From Adiantum capillus-veneris (lineage: Eukaryota > Streptophyta > Polypodiopsida > Polypodiales > Pteridaceae), in NCBI GenBank assembly GCA_014529385.2, contig CM043949.1:107921477-107985476 (forward strand): a DNA stretch of 64,000 nucleotides, written 5' to 3'. Each line of letters begins with the position of its first letter. Positions within the stretch are counted from its first letter, which is position 1. Shown piece by piece: positions 19,942 to 31,018 of the stretch. A program made the translations under genes and the position numbers. Below the pieces are notes generated by a model. That model was not told the DNA's origin and did not search any database. It was given only the letters and a program-made list of their open reading frames with translations.

Positions 19942-20873
19942 ACCTAACCCTAAATTTTTGGTGCAGATTTCAGGTTGGAAAGTCAGTCGACTTTTCGAGC
20001 TCGACTGATGTCAAGATTCCTTTTAAGTTTGAAATCTGTTTGAGAACTTGTTTGGTGATCCTGTTTGGAATTTGTTTGAAATGGATGGTATCTGTTTTGA
20101 ACATGTCTTGGTGCCGACTTGAATAATTTGACTCTGGTTGTAATACTGGTTTCAATGATCGGTGAGTTTCCTCCCGGGTAAATAGTGAGAAATGATGTTT
20201 GAGAATGCTTGTTCATACTCATGGCCCGGACCCTTGTGGTTATTTACGGGGGGAGTATTGTTGTTGTGACTCCCGGCCTAGACCTGGGTGGTTATGCGGG
20301 AGGAGTATTAAGAAGTCTGAGCAGTGGTTACTCTCAGCACCTCCAAACCACGCAAGCCACGGTCTAGGGGGCGTTTGGTTGTAAAAGGCCTCTATATCTC
20401 CCGGCCCGGACCTTTTTAGGTTATGCGGGAGGAGTGATGAGGGAGTCGTTGAATATCTCCCGGCCCGGGCCTTGTGAGGTTATTGTTCATCGGCGGCCTT
20501 ATGTTTCTATGTCTTGTAGCATGCATATGTGAGCACTTGTGTTGCATTGTGATGTGCCAACTACTGAATATTCCTAATTGGATGAGATTGCCTGGGTATG
20601 TAATTTTAGTGCATCAAGACACCCGTGGAAGATCAGTAAGGTCTGGGTGTGATGGCTAATTTTACTACGCCGGAATATCAAGAGTTCCGATCTGGACGAA
20701 AGGAGAAGCTAACTCCTTGATCAAAAGAGCCGAAAGGGGAAGCTAACTCCTTAACAAAAAGAGCAATCTGAATATCCCTCGGAATGACCCTCGGAAATTT
20801 TTTTGAGCTAACTTGAGTTGTTTTGCAGATATGCTGTAATCGCAGACGATTACTCTCTTTCAAGAAGGGGAGA
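19942..20873 (+). other. B1 noncoding region with four spaced motifs and polypurine tract
   Basis: No gene. Motif copies (GGCCCGGACC...GGTTATGCGGGAGGAGT and variants) lie at about 20218-20258, 20270-20310, 20400-20438 and 20459-20485. The segment ends in CAAGAAGGGGAGA before the 3' LTR. Confidence 0.75.
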
Positions 20874-21475
20874 TGTAACAGACTGCTGACGTGTCGACCT
20901 ACTGAAGAACGGAGCTACTGGCCGAGGGGCCTAAACCCTAGAAGAAGTAGAAGCAACAAAGAAAGCACCAACAGATTTCCGGAAATTCCGCTGACTGCTG
21001 ACGTGGCAGAACTGCATGGATTTCCGCTTTTCACGCTGGCAGTGCTGACGTGGCAGAACTGTACGGATTTTCGCGTTTTGCATTGGCTGATGAAGTGGTA
21101 GGATGTACAGATTTCCATAAATTACGCTGGCAGCTTTTTGGCTTTGCTTTTGGATCAGATGCTTTTGAGTTTGAAGGCTTTTTACTGTAAACTGCTTTTG
21201 GGGTCTAGGGCCTTTAAATATGAGGTTAAGGCTCATTCTCTGGCATGCTTCCTGAGAAGGTGTAGAGTCTGGAGTACCGGCTTGTACTGTGTTGATGCAA
21301 TATAAAGAAATACCAAAAGGGGTGTCAAGGTTTGGGGCCAATACTCTCCGGGGTGGAATTCCGCCACTCCGTGTCACGTGTCGTCTCTCTCTCTTTCACT
21401 TCAGTTGTCATTGAAGTGCTAAAAGTTTGTTCAGTCTGTTCTTTTCTATTGGCACGTGGTGCCCGTCTTGTGACA
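20874..21475 (+). repeat. B1 3' LTR
   Basis: 602 bp, TGTAACAGAC...TTGTGACA; matches the 5' LTR apart from the 138-bp duplication. Confidence 0.9.
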
Positions 21476-21814
21476 AAGTGGTTGAAATTCAAAAGGCTCT
21501 TTATTTCTTCTTGGCTGATCTGCGAGTACGAACGGGATATACGAACCGCTTGGAACCATCTTCGGATGACCAAGGGAGATTCTTTGGATGCTTATTGCGA
21601 GAAATTTTGGGACTCTTTTCTACCACCCTCTTCATTTAAGGTCTCTTTTAAGGAACAGATTGAGCGGTTTTGATGCAGACTCCCTACCGAGATCTGAGAC
21701 TACTGCCTGCAACAAAAGTCAAATTCTATTCAAGAATTAATGGATCATGTGAAACGGGGTTTCTCGATACATTCGGGAAATTTGACTTACCCCATTGATG
21801 AGATCAAGAAGCCC
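21476..21814 (+). pseudogene. A3R gag, part after B1
   Basis: Resumes with the second AAGTG and KWLKFKRLFISSWL, then ERDIRTAWNHLRMTKGDSLD, AYCEKFWDSF and KEQIERF, the end of capsid. A TGA after ERF is followed in a shifted reading by QELMDHVKRGFSIHSGNLTYPID. The nucleocapsid zinc knuckle is missing: the text runs straight to the protease at about 21800. Confidence 0.8.
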
Positions 21815-22197
21815 TGATTTTGTTCGATGGAGGAGTCCAGGCCAACTTCATTTCACCTGAATTGGCGGCGCGGCTCGAGATTACACCCGACAGGATGGGA
21901 CCACCAGCAGAGGCAGTTCTAGCGGCACCCGGATGGGACATAGCCATTACACCTATCATTGGCAAACTTCGGTTGCATTGTCAGGGGTATTTAGGGCACG
22001 AGGACTTCTACATAATGCCCTTGGAAGGTTGTGACGTCCTCCTAGGGGTCCCTTGGTACCATAAGAACAATACCTTGGTCGATTATCGGGCAAAGAAAGC
22101 AACTTTGACGAATGAAAAGGGCCGAAAAATTGTACTTGACGTAAAACTGAAGGGCGAGTCCGTCCCTATTGTATCGGCTTCGGCCATTTCCAAATGA
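21815..22197 (+). pseudogene. A3R aspartic protease
   Basis: Open frame of 125 codons from 21820 with the loop LFDGGVQANFISPELAARLE, TPIIGKLRLHCQGYLGHEDF, YIMPLEGCDVLLGVPWYHKNN and a KKATL block. The residue after the catalytic Asp is Gly, where retropepsins normally have Ser or Thr. A TGA at 22195-22197 separates it from the RT frame, which starts immediately at 22198 in the same reading frame, so a single base change broke a fused pro-RT. Confidence 0.85.
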
Positions 22198-22968
22198 ATG
22201 AAATCCAGTCTCTTTGTTTACTCGATCTATTTGAAAGAGTTAAATGATGAACACAGAACGAACATGTCTGAACTTGATAAAGAACGCCAAGATTTTCTCC
22301 ACACACATGCTGATTATTTCTCTGAGGGCCTGCCAGGCGAGTTGCCCCCATCTCGACCTGAGGATCCCACCATTGGTCTAAATCCTGGAAGCACACCATC
22401 GAACCTGCGACCTTACCGTGTTAGCCAAGCCCATAATGAAGAGATCATGAACCAAGTGAAAGACCTTCTGGAAAAGGGTCTTATCCTGCCGAGTACTTCA
22501 CCCTACTGCTCTCCAATGTTGTTATTAAAGAAAGACGGATCTTGGAGAATGTGCATTGCTTACAGAGCTCTCAATAAAATCACAATCAAGAACAGATTTT
22601 CGATTCCAAGGATCGATGATATTCTTGACAGACTACAGGGATCCTCTTGTTTCAGCAGGATTGATTTGAAAAGCGGATATCGTCAGATCAGAATCATTCC
22701 GGGAGATGTCTACAAGACAGCCTTTCGGCCGAGCTTCGGTTTGTATGAATTCTTGGTGATGCCTTCTGGCCTTACCAATGCTCCAACGACTTTAAACTGA
22801 ATGATGGATAGGATTTTCCGAGAGTATAGATCATTTGTCAGCACTTTCTTTGATGATAATATAGTCTTCTCCAAGGATGAAGCAGAACATAGACATCATA
22901 TGCAACAGGTATTTCAGGCATTGTGAGATCACAAGTTAGTTATCAATGCCAAAAAAAGTGAATTTTTC
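22198..22968 (+). pseudogene. A3R reverse transcriptase
   Basis: The frame 22198-22800 (200 codons) begins with the pro-RT linker and [22 protein letters not shown] motifs follow: [63 protein letters not shown] at 22798 precedes MMDRIFREYRSF and FFDDNIVFS, the catalytic box with both Asp present. A further stop occurs near 22925. Length and motif order are normal for Ty3/gypsy. Confidence 0.85.
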
Positions 22969-23616
22969 TTGCCGGAGATACACTTTTTGGGACACATCGT
23001 CTCAACAGCAGGAGTACAGATGGACCCGGCCAAGATTGAGACTATACGTGATTGGCTGGATTTGAAGAATGTTCATGAAGTTATAAGCGTCTTGGACTGG
23101 CGGTTCATTCGAAAGTTTGCAGAGCTAGCTTCGCCGTTGCACGTATTGACACAGAAAGGAGTCCCTTTCTCATGCGGACCCACAGAGGTGACTGCCTTTC
23201 AGACACTGAAAGAAAAACTGACTACGGGACCAATGTTGACTTTGCCGGATTCGCAAAGGTCATTTGTAGTATATTGTGATGCTTGTGGTCGTAGTCTGGG
23301 AGCAGTCTTAATGCAAGAAGTCCATGTCATTGCCTATGAGAGCTGATTGTTTTCAAGGCCGGAATTGACACCATAGATTTATGAGAAAGAGCTTTTGGCA
23401 ATGATCCATGCTCTTACTCAGCGCGACATTACCTACTCGCAGCCGATTTCACGGTCTTCACTGATCATCAGAGTTTACGCTACTTCTTGTCACAGAAGCA
23501 GCTTTCGAAAAAGCAGATGCGGTGGGCCAACATCTTGTCACAGTTTCACTTCCAGATTGTCCATGTTTAGGGACAGAAGAACTTGTTGGCATCTGCTTTG
23601 TCTTGGAAGCCGTTAG
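22969..23616 (+). pseudogene. A3R RT thumb and RNase H
   Basis: The frame 22969-23346 contains EIHFLGHIVSTAGVQMDPAK, a shortened SFLGLC block, FIRKFAELASPLHVLTQKG, and VYCDACGRSLGAVLMQE with the first RNase H Asp. A TGA at 23344 interrupts YES-*. After it come EKELLAMIHALTQ, a frameshift near 23420, FTDHQSLRYF in another frame, and the end motif ASAL. Confidence 0.82.
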
Positions 23617-24144
23617 TCTTGGCTATTTCCGCGATTCATCATAGAAGCTTCGACGACATGGTTGATTAGTACGCCACATATCCGGATTTTTCCGATGTAT
23701 TCACTCAAATACAAAATGGGGAGATAGTAGCGGGATATTCCATACGGGATGGCTACTTGATGAAGAAAACGATGTTGTGCGCTACACAGTCGTTGAGGGA
23801 AAAGGTTTTGACTGAGTGCCACTGTCCACCTTTTACGGGTCATCACGGCATCGACACCACCTTGAAAGGGGTGGAGCGTTACTTCTTTTGGTCGAGACTC
23901 GAGAAAGATGTGGACGACTTTGTACGCAGTTATTTAGTATGCCATAAGGTCAAGTTTGACAGGCATAAGGCACAAGGATTGTTACAGCCTTTACCCATTC
24001 CCACACGCCTCTCGGAAAGTATTCCAATGGATTTCATTTTTTATCTCCCGAAGACACAGTGTGGGCATGATGGCATTTGGACTGTCATCGATAGATTTAG
24101 CAAGCAACCTTACTTCATTCCAGTGAAGAAAACTGTCAAGCCGG
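23617..24144 (+). pseudogene. A3R integrase, part before LINE-L
   Basis: The frame 23757-24164 contains MKKTMLCATQSLREK, the finger CPPFTGHHGID...YLVCHKVKFDR, a PMDFIFYLPKTQ block (first catalytic Asp) and WTVIDRFSKQPYFIPVKKTVK. LINE-L starts at 24145, right after the target copy TGTCAAGCCGG. Confidence 0.85.
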
Positions 24145-24640
24145 GATTGAAAGGCATCGAGTGAGAGAGCTCGATGCTGCTGCACGCTCCCCCCCCCCTT
24201 GCGCCATCGCTCCCCCTCACCCCCCTTCTCCTCCTAACCCTCGCGCTACCCTTAGCCACCCCCGCGCTGCCCCCCCCCTCGCCCTCGCGCTGCACCCCCT
24301 CCCTCCTCCCGCCTTCGCGCTGTTTCCCCCACCCTGCCCAGCCCGCCACCTCCTGCCCCCTGCTGCCCGCCGCCCTCCCCCCCTAGCCCTCCCGCTGCCC
24401 CCCCCACTCCTTGGCTGTTTTCTCCCACCCCCCCCCCCCCCCCCCCCCCCCCCGCAGCCTTCTATACCCGTGCTCGCCTCCTTTTCCTTCCCTCCATCCC
24501 CCCCCTTTTTTTGTCCGCATTATCTCCGAAGGGTTTTCTGCGCCTGGCTCTGCAACACCTTTTCTTCGGACAAGTGTTCGGCGTTCTCGGCTGCAGATTG
24601 TTCTTCTCCGTCCGCTTCTTCGACTCAGCAGTAGACACAG
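24145..24640 (+). promoter_or_regulatory. LINE-L 5' untranslated region
   Basis: About 500 bp, strongly C-rich and pyrimidine-rich on the coding strand, with a run of 26 C at about 24428-24453. L1 elements carry an internal promoter in this place; no specific element is recognisable. Proline-rich frames here (24161-24634) reflect composition only. Confidence 0.6.
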
Positions 24641-26532
24641 ATGGAGGCTCCAGCTCCGCCACAGAGAGACTCGCCTGAAGCCCCCTCGCCCGACCCCGCT
24701 GAGCCCACCATTCGACTTGCTCTTTCGCCGACAGAGCAAGCGAGCCTTGCCGCAGAGGTAGAGCGCTTGCAGGCGACTTCTGTCATCTGCAAGGTTCTCG
24801 GCACCCGTCCTAGCAGAGGAGAGCTGCGAGACCTTCTCCAGGCCCGCCTTCTCGCAGAGGTGGGCAAGATTTTGGATGTCCAGATCCTCGGACGGGGGTA
24901 CTACCAGATCGAGTTCGAGACTTCCGAGATGGCCTCCAAGGTCATAGCTATGAGTCCACTCGCTATCCGAGCATCACGCGCCCACTTTCGACAGTGGCGA
25001 CACGGTTTTGACCCGACTTCGGATGTGCTAGTAGAGGAGGCAGACATCCCCATCTCAGTCTGCTTTCCGGGTTTACGGAGGGAGTACCTTCCACTGCTCT
25101 CCAGGATTGGCTCCGCCATCAGGACTGTTCTGGAGACACCTCGTACGGCAGCATCAGTAGCTGCCAAGGCGGCCAGCATCCCTTCAGTTCGAGTTTTGGT
25201 CAGAGATACCCACACGCTCCCGAAGGTCATCCTTCTGCCTCGGGTGAGTGGGGGTTGGTTTAGGCAGAGTGTGGAGTACTCGGGTCTCCCGAACCAGTGC
25301 TTCATTTGCAGACAGATGGGCCACCTAGCGAAGGCCTGTCCACGGAGGAGGCCTCGACCTGCACCTCAGCCTCAGCCCCAGCCTGCCAAGGCTTGGCCGC
25401 AGCCTCAGCCAGCGACACAGCGCACAGATTCTGAGCCACCCTCCGAGCCTGGGGCTCCAGCGGAGGAGGGGTGGCAGCAGGCCCGTGGCCGTCGACTCCA
25501 GGGGCCACAGCGACAGCTTGGCACTCAGAGTGGCCCTCAGGTGCCTACTCAGCAGCAGTGGGTTCCCACGGGGAACCGCTTTGGTCCTCTTGAGCAGGAG
25601 GAGCCCCCTACGCCAGCCTCCTCTTCCGCTTCACCCTCGCCAGCCCCCCCACCTTCAGATTTCCCCTCTTCCTCCTCATCCCCTCCCCCGCCCTTTGCTC
25701 CCACCCACTCCTCACCTCGCCCCCCTGTCTCTGTCGCCCCGCCCCGCTTCTCTTCTCCTCCGCCCCCCCCAACTCCTTCTCCCCCTCCTCCTGCTTCAGT
25801 ACCACAGTCGACTCAGGAGACTGGTCCCTCGCCGGCGGCTAGGAGATCTCTTGGCAGCGCTTTTGCCACGAGTCGCCTAGCGAGAGAGGGCCAGCCCTTC
25901 TTGCGGCCCCCTTTGCAGATTCAGACATCTTCCCTTGCAACTATCCCTCGTGGTCTGACGAGCATTGACCTCCGACGCCGCTGGGACTTCTTCGATTACG
26001 GATTCACTCGCTTTCTCGGCGATTCTGCAGCAAACCACGAGGCAGCCTGCTTCAGGGTCCACGCTCTGTTCCTCGCCGCTAGGGGGACAGAGGCCTTGGT
26101 TTCTCCTTTCCCCTCTGTGGTAGGACCGAGACAGAGTGGTCCCTCGACTCAGTGGTGGGATGGTTGCATACACAGGTTCTCGAGTTCTCTCACCACATGG
26201 GAGAACTTGGAGTTACAGATTTGCTGCAGGCTTTGTGGCCACTGGCCAAGTTTGTGGTGACACCCCCAGACTCAGCAGGATGTAGGCACATTGTGGTGTA
26301 CTTTTTTGCTGATACACAGTGTTTGCCTTGCTATGTATACATACATGAGGACTCCTGGACAGAGGAGGTTGCTTTACGCACGGCTCGCTCTGCTTGGGCT
26401 TGGGCCAGGCACTCACTACAGGCTCGCCTATCTAGAGGACGCTCGGATGCGGATTACTCCCCATCCAAGCCTGCCTCGAACATAGCCCGTCTTGCTGCTG
26501 CGGCAGCATCTGTTCTCTCTCGCTCCCCATGA
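24641..26532 (+). CDS. LINE-L ORF1 (RNA-binding, zinc knuckle), one frameshift
   Basis: The ATG at 24641 starts a 539-codon frame to 26260. The C-terminus continues in another frame (26152-26532), so there is one frameshift at about 26150-26180. Residues 25-215 resemble the DUF4283-type N-terminal domain of plant L1 ORF1 proteins. A CCHC knuckle CFICRQMGHLAKAC lies at about residues 218-232, followed by an arginine, glutamine and proline-rich middle (about 235-395). The last part is a predicted helical region (LLQALWPLAKFVV). The stop TGA at 26530-26532 overlaps the ORF2 ATG as ATGA. ORF1p would bind the element RNA. Confidence 0.85.
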
Positions 26533-29060
26533 GGATCGTCTCGTGGAACGTGCAGGGATTAGGTGGGCCCCAGTTTCAGCGACAGCGGGGCCGATTGCGT
26601 CAGGAGCTTCAACGTTGCCTTGTGGAAGGAGAGATTGATCTCCTTATGCTTCAGGAGCACCATTTGTCTGAGAGCCGCATTCGGCGATGTGGTCAGATTT
26701 TGCGTGGACATTATGATACCTTTTGGTTAGCTGCTTTTGGACCTGGAGGCATCCAGGGTGGGGTATGTATGACTATTGCGGACTCATTGCAGCAGGCCAT
26801 TGTGGGCAGAGGGATTATTGTGCCAGGCAGGGCTCAGTGGATTACTGTGCAGGTTCAGGGTGGCCTTGTGGGCTTCCTGAACATCTATGCGCCCAATGTG
26901 GCGAGTGCTCGTGCAGAGTTTTGGTCACAGATTGTTGAGTCTTTGCCACACGTTGACCATTGGTGTGTAGGAGGGGACTTCAACATGTTGGAGGACCCCT
27001 CTGACAGGATCGGAGGCAGCCATGCTACTGTGCATGGAGTCGAGTTAGCAGCTTGGGAGAGGTTGTGTATGACTTTGAGGGTCTCGGATACATGGCAGCA
27101 TTCTGGCTTTGTGAGGCCTCCAGAGAGTCTTGCCTTCTCTAGATCAGACCGCAGAGTGGGAGGAGTGAATCTATCGCGGATAGATCGCTTCTACACTAGT
27201 GACCACTTCAGTGACTTGGGGGGATCAGTGGGCATCCTAGCAGGGACATCCTTCTCGGACCATGCACTAGCGATCCTCACAGTGGCAGACAGGCAGAGGT
27301 GTGGGAGCACGATGCTTCGCATCCCAGAGCGGGTCTTGTTGGACACAACACTCAGAGAGAGGGTAGAGGCTCTTTGGACACAGGGCATGGACAACCAGGC
27401 TCTACCGGCAGACAGAGTGGCCTTAGGCCTAGCTCAGCTTAGCCACTTTTTTCTCCAGGAGTCTTTGGCTCGACGGGCTGCAGCAAGAGAGGTGGAGCAG
27501 CGTCTCAGACGAGGCATTGCTTCACTACAGAGGATGCAGGAGCAGCATCCAGACAGTCCATGGTTGGAGGAGCAGTTACAGCAGGCTCGACAGGAGCTTG
27601 CTTGCACAGAGGAGAGGCGCCATGAGTTTGCCTTTCACCGACAGGCATCTCAGTGGACTCAGGTAGGTGACAGAGTGACAGGTGCTTTTTTTGAGACAGT
27701 AGGACCTCGGCACTCGCATGCCAAGGTCAATCAGCTGAGGAGACCCGATGGGTCAGTTGCTTGTGAGCCTGAGGATATGCGTGCAGTTGCTATTGACTTT
27801 TACCGTGAGCTACTGTCGGTTGAGCCCCAGTCAAAGAGATAGGATGCATGCAGGGAGCAGGTTTGGGGGCAGATGCCTTGTCTTGTGACTAAGGAGATGC
27901 GCCAGAGGCTGGAGATACCTCTTCAGCTTGAGGAGCTGCACACGGCTCTTAGGGCCCTTCCTCGTGGTAGCTGTCCAGGTGAGGATGGGCTGACTCCCAG
28001 CTTCTTCTTGGAGTACTGGGACTTGCTTGGCCCAGATCTTTGTAGTGCCTTTCAGTACATTCTGCACACAGGAGTGATGCCGGATAGCATGAGTGAGGGC
28101 CTGATTTACCTCATTCCAAAGGAGGGTGGCTCCTTGGATGAGATTCGACAGTGGCGCCCCATCACCATCCTCAACTCAGCCTACAAAATTCTTGCCAAGG
28201 CTCTGAGTTTGAGGATTCAGCCACTTTTGGAGAGCCTTATACATGGGACTCAGACAGGTTTTGTCAAGGAGCGCAGTATCCTTGACAACATCTTCACTTT
28301 CTGGGAGGCTTCTGCCTTGGCACGTCTCCGTGGGGAGGACCTTGTGATTCTTCTTCTCGATTTTGAGAAGGCATACGACAGAGTTGACTGGGACTTTCTA
28401 AAGGGCACGCTTCGCAGGATGGGCTTTTCAGATGCTTGGATCAGAGGGGTGTCAGCTTTGTACAGACAGGCTCACAGTCAGGTGCTTTTGGCAGGAGGTA
28501 GAGGTGAGCGCTTCATGCTCACACGATCGGTCAGACAATGTTGTCCTCTTGCCCCCTTTCTCTTTTTGTTCTATGCGGAGGCGATGAGCAAATTTTTGGT
28601 GTCACAGCAGGTTGGTTTGAGGGGCTTAGCACTCCCTATACGGGGAGATGAGCTTCTGGACGCTGAGTTTGCCGACGACTCAGCCTTGTACTTAGAGGGC
28701 CAGGAGGCCAATTTACACAGGTGTGGGCAGGCTCTAGAGACCTTCTGCTGTGCATCGGGCGCACTGATCAACTGGAGAAAGATAGTGGCTTTCTCGGTTG
28801 GCAGTGCTCCTGTGCCAGAGTGGATGCCAGGAGAGGGTTTCAGGTGGATTCCTCCAAGGACTGCAGTTCGATACTTGGGTTGTCAGGTTGGTTTGGATTT
28901 GTCCCCCGAGCAGCAGATTGCTCCTCTTCTCCTGTCCATCAGGAGAAAGCTGTTACACTGGAGCTCAGCACGACTTTCGCTGGCTGGTAGTGTAGTAGTT
29001 GCCAACCAGGTGTTGTTGGCAACTATGTGGTACATCACTTCTTACTGGATCTTCTCGAGT
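26529..29060 (+). CDS. LINE-L ORF2, endonuclease and reverse transcriptase part
   Basis: Starts MRIVSWNVQGLGG at 26529. The endonuclease shows its catalytic signatures: WN, the LQEHH Glu, GGDFNML, SRIDRFY and SDHALA. An in-frame TAG at 27840 (probably from CAG) splits it from the RT in the same frame (27873-29069). RT motifs are LIYLIPKEGG, WRPITILNSAYKI, TGFVKERSILDNI, LLDFEKAYDRVDW, VRQCCPLAPFLF (usual Gly changed to Cys) and EFADDSALYLEG, with the catalytic DD intact. The frame is lost near 29050. It would nick target DNA and prime cDNA on it. Confidence 0.9.
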
Positions 29061-30871
29061 TCTTGGTAGAGAGGCTGATCAGGAACTTCCTTTGGTCAGG
29101 TTGCGACACTCAGGTTGCCCGAGCCAAGGTGGCTTGGTCGGTCATCACACTCCCTTGTTCTCAGGGAGGGCTTGGGATCATTGATCCAGCACAGCAGAGC
29201 AGAGCCCTTCTTGGGAAGTTCGTCGTCAGAGGACTTCTTCCAGGCGAGGAGCCCTGGAAGGAGTTCTTGTTGCAGAGGCTTCGTGCCAGGGTGCCTCAGT
29301 CAGGAGGCCCTTGGCAACCTTCGACCAGATGGATCTTTACAGAGTTGCGCCGAGTTGGTTTGAGCAGGAGACTGGAGGACCGATTCGCTGTGAGTTTGCT
29401 TCGCTCTTGGGAGCTCTTACGGCGTGGCCTAGAGCAGAGACAGCCGACATGCACGGAGGAGCGCCTACGACAGCCCCTCGTCTGGAACCCCATGGTTAGC
29501 ACTCAGAGAGGCCACTTGGTTGGGAGTAGGCCTCATGTTTCTTGGGGTCCCATGGCAGCAGGTCCAGCGCGCTCTCTAGGTGACTGGCTAGAGTTCACAG
29601 GTTTGTCAGAGGAGGTGCAGGGTGTCCAGCTACAGGGCATGAGAGGGGTTCAGAGCATGTGTCAGGACATCTCAGAGTCAGTTCCAACTGAGTGGCTCAC
29701 GCCTCTCGAGCGAGTAGCACCCCGATGGATGGGAGCCTTCACACGACTGGAGGTTCTCATCTCAGTCAGGGCTTGTTCAGAGACTGTCCCAGCCCTGTTC
29801 TTCGAGCTTCAGGGTGGGGGACGATTACAGCGAGTTACAGTAGAGGCCCCGCACGTAGCAGAGTGCTGTTTCCAGAGGATCCGAGTTGTGGGCATCTGTG
29901 GGAGGACTTGCATCAGACCCTGACCCAGCAGCTCTCGAGACAGGACACTGGAGGCTATGGGCTTGGGAGTGTTGTCCACTGGCACGAGTACATTGGGATC
30001 CTGGTGAGTGGCTTTGGAGGGACCCCTTCTCTTTTGCAGACCACCCAGGAGTCCCTTTCTTTCAGTACACTGTTCGGCTTGGACGTCATATACTTGCAGC
30101 GCAAAGAGAGGCCCGCCCCGCTGCAACACGGCATTGGCAAGAGGAGAGGGTCTCACAGTTGAGTTCTTGGCAACTTTTTAGCAGAGGCTGTGGGACTCCA
30201 GACAGCCGAGGCGCGTCACTTTGTTCCAGTGGTTGGTTGCACACAGAGCCACAGCAGTAGGGAGCTGGCTTGTGCATAGTGGTCTCTCGGCCGCATGTAC
30301 AGCCTGTGACCAATTGGTGGAGAGTCAGCGACACTGTCTTTGGGACTGTCCCTCGGCCCAGCAGGTGTGGCTACGAGTTCTTCGGCTGATGCCTGCCCTC
30401 TCCACGGCTCGACAGTACACTTGGGGGGCAACGGCTTGGTCCACCCTCACGGGCCCGGCACTACAGTTTGAGCTATCTTCCACCAGCAGGATGATAGTGA
30501 TACAGGGGGGGCGACCTACACTCCAGCCTGCTACAAACCTTACTCCACAGGAGTGGTGCAGTGAGAGAGAGGAGTGCTGGGAGCTCATCAGCGGCCTAGC
30601 TCTCTGGTTCATCTGGCGGGCCCGTTGTTTCCGCATCTTTGAGGCTCGCCCTGTGCCACCAGCAGAGACTGTTCGTGACTTTTGGCTAGAGCTGATCCAT
30701 ACTCTCAGGGGACAGCTTGAGGGACTACAGGGCAGCTCCGACCGCATGCGGGAGCGCCGCGAGGCTTTCCTTCGACTCTGGCGCCCTGGGCCTTTCTACA
30801 CCATGGTCCAGGGGGTGCTCAGATGGCACTACTGTCCACCTGTGTGGCTCTTCCCTCCTCCCATCTCTTGA
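29027..30871 (+). pseudogene. LINE-L ORF2 C-terminal part with zf-RVT
   Basis: Four frames must be read in turn: 29027-29923 (LIRNFLWSGCD, GGLGIIDP), 29692-30162, 29886-30260 (WRLWAWECCPLARVHWDPGEW) and 30221-30871. The last carries FQWLVAHRATAVGSWL, CTACDQLVESQRHCLWDC and QQVWLRV, the zinc-binding zf-RVT domain typical of plant LINE ORF2 ends. It stops at 30869. Frameshifts lie near 29050, 29880 and 30220-30260. The LINE-L fragment at 32981-35012 has the same domain, confirming the assignment. Confidence 0.82.
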
Positions 30872-31018
30872 TTTAGCCCCATTGTATATATGCTGTTTTT
30901 TCATTGGGAGAGTCTCCCCATCATGCTTGTTGTAGCCCTCTCTAGCGGAGGTGGATGTAGCCCTATGGGCAGTTTTCATTAACTAATAGAAGGATCTTTT
31001 TCTCGGAAAAAAAAAAAT

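Larger units (their letters stand above)
18585..21475 (+). mobile_element. Non-autonomous LTR element B1
   Basis: 2891 bp with 5' LTR 18585-19340, PBS at 19342, internal region 19341-20873, polypurine tract and 3' LTR 20874-21475. The TSD AAGTG is perfect (18580-18584 and 21476-21480), and the A3R gag reads through when B1 is removed. It has a gag remnant and four spaced motifs but no protease, RT or integrase. PBS, U3 boxes and the R/U5-like block (GGGGCGCCA...TTTGGGGCCAATA) are shared with family A. It therefore probably used family A or a relative for replication. Confidence 0.92.
24145..31018 (+). mobile_element. Near full-length L1-like LINE (LINE-L) in A3R integrase
   Basis: 6.9 kb with a C-rich 5' UTR, ORF1, ORF2 and a short 3' UTR ending in an A run (about 31007-31017). 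An 11-bp perfect TSD, TGTCAAGCCGG, lies at 24134-24144 and 31019-31029, and A3R integrase is continuous across it. ORF1 has a CCHC knuckle. ORF2 has an AP-type endonuclease, RT and a zf-RVT tail, the layout of plant L1 elements. It has a few lesions: a frameshift near the ORF1 end, a TAG at 27840, and frameshifts near 29050, 29880 and 30220. The perfect TSD points to a fairly young insertion. Confidence 0.95.

Noticed and set aside
24161-24634. Proline-rich open frame before LINE-L ORF1
   Set aside because: C-rich 5' UTR composition gives long proline frames; ORF1 starts at 24641 with recognisable domains.
25608-25880. Minus-strand and alternate-frame ORFs within LINE-L ORF1
   Set aside because: Shadows of the GC-rich, low-complexity coding strand; no domain features.
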